Shown: one piece after another, positions 58,268 to 64,000 of the stretch
Numbering within the stretch: position 1 is the stretch's first letter
How the letters are laid out: every line of letters starts with the position of its first letter
Source of the DNA: Magnetospirillum sp902729445
GTDB taxonomy: Bacteria > Pseudomonadota > Alphaproteobacteria > Rhodospirillales > Magnetospirillaceae
Reading direction: 5' to 3'
Assembly: GCF_902729445.1 (NCBI RefSeq)
Contig: NZ_CACVCE010000002.1
Span: forward strand, 62,001 to 126,000
DNA length: 64,000 nucleotides
Made by a program: the position numbers and the translations under genes
Notes under the pieces: generated by a model
The model's input: the letters and a program-made list of their open reading frames with translations, nothing else
Told to the model about the DNA's origin: nothing
Databases searched by the model: none

Positions 58268-60298
58268 CTATAACGCCTGCTGGCGTTGATGCAGCACCAT
58301 CTTCAGGTCCAGCTCGCGCACCACCTGATCCAGGGTGGTGATGCCGCGCATTTCCAGCATGTCGATCTGCTTCAGCAGCACGGCGGCGGTGACGATGGCG
58401 TCGCCCAGCGCGGTGTGGCGGTCGGTGATCTCGATGCCGAAGCGGTCGCAGATGGCGTCCAGCGAATGGCCGTTCTCGGGGCCGTCCAGATAGTTGGACA
58501 GCATCATGGTGTCCAGCACCGGATTGTCGAACCGCACCCCGAACTGGCGTTCGTTCATGCGCAGGAACTTCAGGTCGAAGGCGGCATTGTGGGCGACCAG
58601 CACCGAATCGGCGGCGAAGGCCTTGAATTGCGGCAGCACCACCGAAAGCGGCGGCTTGTCGATCACCATGTCGTCGGTGATGCCGTGGAACTTGATGCTT
58701 TCCGGCGGAATCGGGCGGCCCGGATTGACGATGCGGTTGAAGCTTTCGCCCGACAGGATGCGGCCGTTGACGACGCGGACGGCGCCGATCTGGACGATCT
58801 GGTCGCCCTGGCTGGGCTGCAGGCCGGTGGTTTCGGTGTCGAAGACGATGAAGGTCAATGTCTTCAACGGCAACCGGCCCATCTCGCCGATGTCGCGCAC
58901 CCCGTCCAGCAGCGACAAATCATAGAATTCCGGCCGGGTCGGCAATTGCGCCTTGGGCTGGAAATGGACCTCGACGCCCTTGCGCATCGGCAGACGCAGC
59001 CACGACCGGCCCTGGCGGTGTTCCTGGCCGATGCTGTCGCCGGCATGGTGGGCCAGGACGTCCTTGACGGTCATGCCGGCCAATTGGGTCAGGCCCTTGG
59101 CCAGCCAGCCGTCCAGCGCCGGCTTGGCGGCGGTGGCACCCGGCCAGCCGATCTCGATCCAGGCGGAATCGTCATCGGCGCCGGCGGCCAGGTCGATCTC
59201 GGCCAGGCCCAGACGTTCAGCCATCTGGCGGATCAGGCTGTCGACGGCCAGCGCCAGCGAGTGGGAATCGGCATGCAGCCACACCGGCAAACCGGTCACC
59301 GTGACCTTCAGGCCTTCGCTCTCGACGCCCTTGGCGACGAAGGCGAAGAAGTCGGCGGAATGGACGTCGGTCATCGGCCACCAGCCCGACAGGGCGCGTT
59401 GATAGCCGTCGGTGACCTTCTTGATGGCGCGCTCGATGTTGGCCGCCTCGCGCTCGACGATGGTCGGGTTGCTGGCGGCGACGCGCAGGCGGATCAGCGG
59501 CGATTCCAGGCCCTCGGTGATCTCGCGCAGCAGCACGTCGCGGCTGGCCAGGGCGGCGACCTGGGGGCCGGCATCGACCAGGGTGACGACATAGCCGCCG
59601 GGATCGCCGTCGGCCGAGCGGATCAGGGTCATGCGGGCCTGCAGCAGCATGTGGCCATCGACCGAGCCGGCCAGGAACGGCGTGCCCTTGCCCCCCAGTT
59701 CCGGCCGGTGCAGCAGCACCTCGTGCATATGGACCACCGGCTCGCGGGCGATCGCCTCGAACAGCGAGCGGCCCAGGCCCAGTTGGCCAGCCTGCGACAG
59801 CATCTCCATCGCCACCGAGTTGTAAAGAACCACCTGATGGCGCTGGTTGCACACCAGCACCCCTTCATGCAGGTCGTTCAAGATGGCGGCCAGGCGGGCG
59901 GAATTTTCCTCGGCCTTGGCGGTGGCGACGCCCAGGCCGGTTTCCAGCTCCTGGCGGGTCTGCACCAGCTTGATGGCCATCTGGTTGATCGCCTCGGGCA
60001 GCGGCAGCATCAGGGCGTAGCGGTCGAGATCGACGCCCTGGCGGGTGCTGCCATGGGCGATGGCGCGCACGTCGGCGGCCATGCGGCGGATCAGGCGGAA
60101 CACCTGGAAATCGACGATCTTCCACGCCAGCGCGAACATCAAGACCGCGCCGGCCACCGAGACCAAGGCCAGGGCGGTCAGGTCCTCGTGCCCGACGACG
60201 CGGCTGTTGAGGTAGATTGCGGCACCGCCGATGGCCGAGACATTGGCGACCAGGGCGATGGCGAGCCAGGGCAACGGACCCCGCCCTCGATGCGGCAC
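58268..60298 (-). CDS. membrane sensor protein fused to a DnaQ-like 3'-5' exonuclease
   Basis: 676 residues. Two membrane helices (about 12-32 and 43-62) are followed by a HAMP-like linker and a PAS domain (about 130-240, 'LHEGVLVCNQRHQVVLYNSV'). A kinase-like region follows that lacks a phospho-acceptor His and clear ATP-binding boxes (about 250-440). The C-terminus (about 480-660) is a DEDDh exonuclease of the polymerase III epsilon type: Asp487 and Glu489 in 'IVFDTETTGLQP', 'LVAHNAAFDLKFL' and 'RHTALGDAIVTA'. GTG 60298 has AAGGAGA upstream and is preferred to TTG 60337. It may sense a signal at the membrane and degrade nucleic acid; the target is unknown. Confidence 0.85.
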   Translation of the reverse strand: MPHRGRGPLPWLAIALVANVSAIGGAAIYLNSRVVGHEDLTALALVSVAGAVLMFALAWKIVDFQVFRLIRRMAADVRAIAHGSTRQGVDLDRYALMLPLPEAINQMAIKLVQTRQELETGLGVATAKAEENSARLAAILNDLHEGVLVCNQRHQVVLYNSVAMEMLSQAGQLGLGRSLFEAIAREPVVHMHEVLLHRPELGGKGTPFLAGSVDGHMLLQARMTLIRSADGDPGGYVVTLVDAGPQVAALASRDVLLREITEGLESPLIRLRVAASNPTIVEREAANIERAIKKVTDGYQRALSGWWPMTDVHSADFFAFVAKGVESEGLKVTVTGLPVWLHADSHSLALAVDSLIRQMAERLGLAEIDLAAGADDDSAWIEIGWPGATAAKPALDGWLAKGLTQLAGMTVKDVLAHHAGDSIGQEHRQGRSWLRLPMRKGVEVHFQPKAQLPTRPEFYDLSLLDGVRDIGEMGRLPLKTLTFIVFDTETTGLQPSQGDQIVQIGAVRVVNGRILSGESFNRIVNPGRPIPPESIKFHGITDDMVIDKPPLSVVLPQFKAFAADSVLVAHNAAFDLKFLRMNERQFGVRFDNPVLDTMMLSNYLDGPENGHSLDAICDRFGIEITDRHTALGDAIVTAAVLLKQIDMLEMRGITTLDQVVRELDLKMVLHQRQQAL

Positions 60299-60434
60299 TG
60301 ACTCGTCTCCTTGACCGGAGTTTGAACCTTCCCCCAAAGGTACGGCACTGGTATGGGGTCAGGCAACACCCGAGAGTGGAAAGCCGGACGAACATGTGTT
60401 GATATGCACAGGTGCAACCAAGGGAAGCCAGGAA

Positions 60435-61193
60435 ATGCGGGCTGTTTGGGCGATTGTCGCGATGCTGCTGGGAATGATGGCGGCAGGCGGCGCGCCAGCG
60501 GCGCAACTGTTAAGGGTTGGCGGTTACGAGTTTCCCCCATTCGTCGAGGCTGACGGCAAGGGCCTGGTCCACGATGTGATCGCCGCCCTGAACGCGGCAC
60601 AAACCGCCTATGAGTTCCGCTTCGTGCCGGTGGCGGCCCGGCGACGTTACGCCGATCTGGCGGATGCCCGTTTCGATGTCATGTTCTTCGAAAGCCCGGA
60701 TTGGGAATGGACCCAGCGCCAGGCCCCGGTCGATTTCACCGCTGAATTCCTGCAAGGCGGCGAGGTGTTCGTCGCCCAGGCCAGACCGGGGCGCGGGCAG
60801 GATTTCTTCGCCAGTCTGACCGGCAAGCGGCTGGTCGGCATTCTGGGCTATCATTACGGATTCGCCGATTTCAACGCCGATCCCGAGCGTCTGGCCCGCG
60901 ACTGGGGCATGAAGCTGGTGGCCAACCACAAATCCAGCATCGACATGGTGCTGGCCGACCGCGCCGATCTGGCGGTGGTCACCGATTCCTATTTGTGGGC
61001 CTATCTGTCCAAGGTCCCCGAGGCACGGGAAAAGTTGCTGGTGTCGGACCGCTTTGATCAGGTCTACCGCCACCGGGCGCTGGTGCGCCGCCTTGGACCC
61101 ATCGATGTGAAGATGCTGGATGGATTGCTGGCCAAGCTTGAACGCGACGGCACCTTGGCCAGGATCTGGCGCCAGGGCGGGATCATCCGTTAA
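60435..61193 (+). CDS. periplasmic solute-binding protein, family 3-like
   Basis: 252 residues with a Sec signal (about 1-24, ending 'GAPAA'). It shows 'LRVGGYEFPPFVEADGKGLV', 'ADLADARFDVMFFESPDWEW' and 'RADLAVVTDSYLWAYL', the lobes of the amino-acid-binding fold. No transporter genes are adjacent. It is divergent from the sensor-exonuclease and could be a sensory rather than a transport binding protein. The ATG at 60435 follows CAGGAA; an upstream start at 60396 precedes the signal peptide. Confidence 0.8.
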   Translation: MRAVWAIVAMLLGMMAAGGAPAAQLLRVGGYEFPPFVEADGKGLVHDVIAALNAAQTAYEFRFVPVAARRRYADLADARFDVMFFESPDWEWTQRQAPVDFTAEFLQGGEVFVAQARPGRGQDFFASLTGKRLVGILGYHYGFADFNADPERLARDWGMKLVANHKSSIDMVLADRADLAVVTDSYLWAYLSKVPEAREKLLVSDRFDQVYRHRALVRRLGPIDVKMLDGLLAKLERDGTLARIWRQGGIIR

Positions 61194-61390
61194 CCCCGCC
61201 GCGAACCCTCGATGGTTTCGCCGATGCGGGCCAGGGTCGCCGAAATCGAATCGCCGCCGTAATAGGCGTCCAGCAGCAGGCGGCTTTTGACCCCCAGCAA
61301 CCGCGCGGTGGCGCCGAAGCGCTCCATCAGGCGGGCGTCCAAATCGGCCGCCCACAGGGTGAAGCCGGAATCGAACAGGGGGTAGGACAT
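61190..61390 (-). CDS. small protein of unknown function
   Basis: 66 residues beginning 'SYPLFDSGFTLWAADLDARL'. A strong ribosome site (GAGGAGAG, 5 nt before the ATG) argues that it is translated. It is amphipathic helical with no Cys and no membrane segment. It converges on the binding-protein gene with a 4-bp overlap. I do not recognise the family. Confidence 0.6.
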   Translation of the reverse strand: MSYPLFDSGFTLWAADLDARLMERFGATARLLGVKSRLLLDAYYGGDSISATLARIGETIEGSRRG

Positions 61391-61619
61391 CGCACTCTCC
61401 TCAACAGCCGGTGAAACTGGCGTCAGAGTGGCCCTCCTTCATGGCCTTTAGCGGACGCCTTCATGGCGCTTTCAAGGCACATCATAGGCCCGCCATCTTG
61501 AAGATTTGATGAAACCGCCACGCACAGGTTTCACCCAACCGTCACCCCCCGGTCACGGTACCGACATCGGCGGTCGCTATGGTCGGTGCATCCCCCCAGG
61601 ACCAATCCCGAGGTCATCC

Positions 61620-63683
61620 ATGCGTGAAGCCGTCGCCGCCCTGTCGCAAATTCCCCGCCTGTCCTGGCCCCGTCTGTCCTGGCCCCGTCTGGGGATCGCT
61701 CTGCCCGGCCGCCTGGGCGGACTGGACCGGCTGCCGATCGGGGCGCGGCTGGGCTTGCTGGCGGTGCTGGCGGCCTTGGTGGCGGCGGCGGTGGGCGGCA
61801 CCTATTGGGCCGGCGAGCGCCATGTCGATGCCGCTCTGGTCCGCCAGGACGGCTATCGCCAGCTCAATGACCTGGCCGGCGACGTCCGCGCCCGCGCCGC
61901 CGCCTTGCAAAATCACCAGGAAGCCTTCCTGCGCGAGCTGAAGCCCGACCATGCCGCCGCCTTCGCCAAGGATTCCCAATTGATCGAGCAAGCTTTGGCG
62001 CTGATGAGCCAGCGTACCGCGACCGATGGCTTGGCGCCGGCGGTGGGCGAGCTGAAACAGGGCTTCGCGGCGCTGTCGGTCGGTTTCGCCAAGGTCGAAA
62101 CGCTGACCCGCACCCTGGGTCTGACCGATTCCAGCGGTCTGAAGGGGCAGTTGGCCGATTCGGTCAAGGCGGTCGAGGACGAATTGCGGATGTGGCCCAA
62201 TGCCGGCCCCTTGATGCCGACCATGCTGCATCTGCGCCTGGCCGAGAAGAACTTCATGCTGTACGGCGGCCAGGCCTATCTGGGCCAGCATCGCAAATAC
62301 GCCGCCCAGTTCGATTTCGAGCTGGATGCCTCGGCCTTGCCGGCCTCGACGCGGGACGAGTTGCGCACGCTGATGAACCAGTACAGCGCCGACATGCAGG
62401 CCTTCGCCGAAATCGCCCTGGCCCAGGCCGCCGAGATCGAGGCGCTGCGGCGCCGCTTCCAGGCCTTGCAGCCGATCCTGCAATCGGTGTTCCTGAACGC
62501 CCGCGACGGCATGGCGGCGGCCATCACCGAGCAGGAAGGCCAGCGCGCCGGCACCACCCGGCTGGTGGCGATCATCGGTGTGGCGGCGGTTGGTTTGTTC
62601 GTGCTGGCGGTGCTGGTGCTGGCGCAAAGCGTCACCCGGCCGCTGAAGCAGATCGAACGGGCGATGAAGCGCCTGGCCGGCGGCGATCATCGGGTGGCGG
62701 TGCCGGGCATCGAGCGCAAGGACGAGATCGGCGACATGGCCAAGGCGGTGGCGGTGTTCAAGGACAATGCCGTCGCCATGGTGTCCTTGCGCGAGCAGCA
62801 AGACGAGGTGCGCCGCCAGGCCGAAGCCTCCGCCCGCGACCGCCAGCATGTGTTGGCCGACCAGTTCGAAGTGGCGGTCAAGTCGGTGGCCGACGGCGTC
62901 GGGACCCAGGCGGTGACCATCAAGGATATCGCCCAGCGCATGGCCCAGGGCGGCGGCGACGGGCAGGGCACGGGCTCGCTGGCGGTGGCCGAGGCGGCCG
63001 AGCGTTCGCGCCACAGCGTCGCCTCGGTGGCGCGAGCCACCGAGGAATTGGCGGCCAGCGTGGCTGCGATCCGCCAGCGCGCCGCGTCGTCGTCGGGCGT
63101 CGCCCGCGAGGCGGTCGAGGATCTGGGGCGCGCGACCCGCCAGGTGGAAGGCCTGGCCGGCCTGGCCAGCGACATCGACCGGGTGGTCGGGCTGATCGGC
63201 GACATCGCCCAACGCACCAACATGCTGGCCCTGAACGCCGCCATCGAGGCCCAGCGGGCGGGCGAATCCGGGCGCAGCTTCGCGGTGGTGGCCGGCGAGG
63301 TCAAGCAATTGGCGGTGCAGACTTCGGACGCCACCCGCGAGATCGCCGACCGCCTCAGCGCCATCCAGGCGGCCACCGGCGACACCGTGGCGGCCATCGG
63401 CGATGTCGGCGACACGGTGCGGCGGATGGACCAGATCGCCCGCGAGGTCGCCCAGGCGGCCGAACATCAGGCCGTGGTCACCGGCAAGATCGAGCGCTGC
63501 GTCGAGGAGGTGGCGGCCGAATCGCGCATCGTGTCCGACGGCGTGGTGACGGTGACCCGGTCGGCGGTGCGTTATTGCGGCTCGGCGGTGCGGGTGATCT
63601 GGGCGGCCGACGATCTGGCCCGGCCGGCGGCCGGCCTGCGCCATGAGGTCGATTCGTTCCTGCGGACCGTCAGGGCCGGCTGA
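61620..63683 (+). CDS. methyl-accepting chemotaxis protein
   Basis: 687 residues. TM1 about 42-64; periplasmic helical bundle about 65-325 (a 'LRLAEKNFMLYGGQAYLGQH' segment as in HBM-type four-helix sensor domains); TM2 about 326-345; HAMP about 346-400 ('VTRPLKQIERAMKRLAGGDH', 'DEIGDMAKAVAVFKDN'). The signalling hairpin contains 'RTNMLALNAAIEAQRAG' and 'GRSFAVVAGEVKQLAVQT'. The N-terminus has a short tandem LSWPR duplication. The ATG at 61620 follows GAGGTC; a frame from 61506 would add 38 non-conserved codons. The ligand is unknown; HBM relatives bind organic acids. Confidence 0.93.
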   Translation: MREAVAALSQIPRLSWPRLSWPRLGIALPGRLGGLDRLPIGARLGLLAVLAALVAAAVGGTYWAGERHVDAALVRQDGYRQLNDLAGDVRARAAALQNHQEAFLRELKPDHAAAFAKDSQLIEQALALMSQRTATDGLAPAVGELKQGFAALSVGFAKVETLTRTLGLTDSSGLKGQLADSVKAVEDELRMWPNAGPLMPTMLHLRLAEKNFMLYGGQAYLGQHRKYAAQFDFELDASALPASTRDELRTLMNQYSADMQAFAEIALAQAAEIEALRRRFQALQPILQSVFLNARDGMAAAITEQEGQRAGTTRLVAIIGVAAVGLFVLAVLVLAQSVTRPLKQIERAMKRLAGGDHRVAVPGIERKDEIGDMAKAVAVFKDNAVAMVSLREQQDEVRRQAEASARDRQHVLADQFEVAVKSVADGVGTQAVTIKDIAQRMAQGGGDGQGTGSLAVAEAAERSRHSVASVARATEELAASVAAIRQRAASSSGVAREAVEDLGRATRQVEGLAGLASDIDRVVGLIGDIAQRTNMLALNAAIEAQRAGESGRSFAVVAGEVKQLAVQTSDATREIADRLSAIQAATGDTVAAIGDVGDTVRRMDQIAREVAQAAEHQAVVTGKIERCVEEVAAESRIVSDGVVTVTRSAVRYCGSAVRVIWAADDLARPAAGLRHEVDSFLRTVRAG

Positions 63684-63867
63684 ACCAGATCGCCAATCCC
63701 AGCAAGATCACCGCCAGCGCCTGCGCCGCCACCCGCAGGTTCATCAGCCGGTTGGCGTGACGCAGGTACCACGGCCCACCCTTGGCGAAGCCCAGGATGC
63801 CGATGGCCAGGACCACCAGCACCGCGACCAGCGCGGCGCCGAGAAGAAGGGGCAGGGGCGGGGTCAT
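63670..63867 (-). CDS. HIG1-domain twin transmembrane protein
   Basis: 65 residues with two membrane helices (about 6-26 and 45-62) and the linking 'NRLMNLRVAAQ' motif of the hypoxia-induced (HIG_1_N) family. Bacterial members are associated with cytochrome oxidase assembly. It converges on the chemoreceptor gene with a 14-bp overlap. Confidence 0.78.
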   Translation of the reverse strand: MTPPLPLLLGAALVAVLVVLAIGILGFAKGGPWYLRHANRLMNLRVAAQALAVILLGLAIWFSRP

Positions 63868-63874
63868 GACAAGA

Positions 63875-63910
63875 AAATGGGGATGGTTCCGTCGGGAACC
63901 ACCCCCATTT
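63875..63910. repeat. 16-bp-arm hairpin just upstream of the HIG1 gene
   Basis: AAATGGGGATGGTTCC (63875-63890), a GTCG loop and arm 63895-63910 pair with a single mismatch that can be a G-U pair. It begins 7 nt before the HIG1 ATG on the minus strand, so it may be a terminator of an upstream gene or a 5'-leader structure that would limit ribosome access. Confidence 0.65.
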
Positions 63911-63956
63911 GGTCCATTTAGACCATCGAGCCGTTAATCTGGTTCAGTCCTTCTGC

Positions 63957-64000
63957 CGTCACCCCCGGACTTGATCCGGGGGTCCATGGATTGCCGGGTC
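63957..64000. repeat. REP-like palindromic repeat at the window edge
   Basis: ACCCCCGGA (63961-63969) and TCCGGGGGT (63975-63983) form a 9-bp stem. The flanking CGTC and the following GGATTGCCGGGTC resemble the REP-like units at 3065-3175. The element is cut by the window end. Confidence 0.65.

Noticed and set aside
61650..61690. Short direct repeat near the start of the chemoreceptor gene
   Set aside because: Only two copies encoding LSWPR within the cytoplasmic N-terminus; probably simple slippage.

Overview
The window is high-GC DNA with dense, tightly overlapping operons. It suggests an alphaproteobacterium of the Rhodospirillales, probably close to Magnetospirillum/Phaeospirillum. The basis is the fabD-fabG-acpP-fabF-mltG and rpsF-rpsR-(DUF2232)-rplI gene orders, a respiratory clade II nos cluster, a Hyb-type uptake hydrogenase, PAS/HAMP chemoreceptors and REP-like intergenic repeats. 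No magnetosome gene is present, so the genus is an inference.

Layout. 1-6.4 kb: left end of a PAS chemoreceptor (cut by the window edge), two phosphohexomutases, a gamma-glutamylcyclotransferase-like gene, a creatininase-family gene and a TraR-like zinc finger. 6.4-9.4 kb: a hybrid histidine kinase coupled to a periplasmic binding protein. 9.45-11.16 kb: a small islet ending in tRNA-Leu(CAA). It has a 16-bp direct repeat at both ends, a decayed integrase start and a transglutaminase-like cargo gene. 11.2-15.1 kb: a [2Fe-2S] protein, a TetR regulator, the rpsF-rpsR-rplI ribosomal operon and a hemerythrin. 15.3-20.5 kb: nagB and the fatty-acid synthesis genes with mltG. 20.5-23.7 kb: a DMT transporter and copper-delivery genes (DUF2946, PCuAC, TlpA, SCO).

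23.9-36.1 kb is a nitrous oxide reduction operon of the Sec-exported (clade II) type: nosZ, two diheme cytochromes c, nosB, nosD, nosG, nosH, nosF, nosL, nosY. It runs on through overlapping stop/start codons into ubiE/menG, menA and a bile-acid-symporter-family transporter. The menaquinone genes fit a menaquinol-to-N2O chain through NosG/NosH.

36.2-52.7 kb lies on the minus strand: hybO-hybA-hybB-hybC, a terminator, then hupD-hupF-hupK-hypA-hypB-hypF(short)-hypC-hypD-hypE-hypX. A 996-residue SIR2 plus tandem-repeat protein follows only 29 bp after hypX. A near-perfect sigma-54 promoter precedes hybO. Hydrogenase and nos together could couple H2 oxidation to N2O reduction through the quinone pool.

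52.9-64 kb: an EF-hand membrane protein, a PAS histidine kinase, a repeat-containing protein, a hairpin-rich intergenic region, a membrane sensor fused to a DnaQ-type exonuclease, a second periplasmic binding protein, a chemoreceptor and a HIG1-type small membrane protein. The most unusual items are the SIR2-repeat gene, the tRNA-Leu islet, the menaquinone genes inside the nos operon, the sensor-exonuclease fusion and the EF-hand protein.
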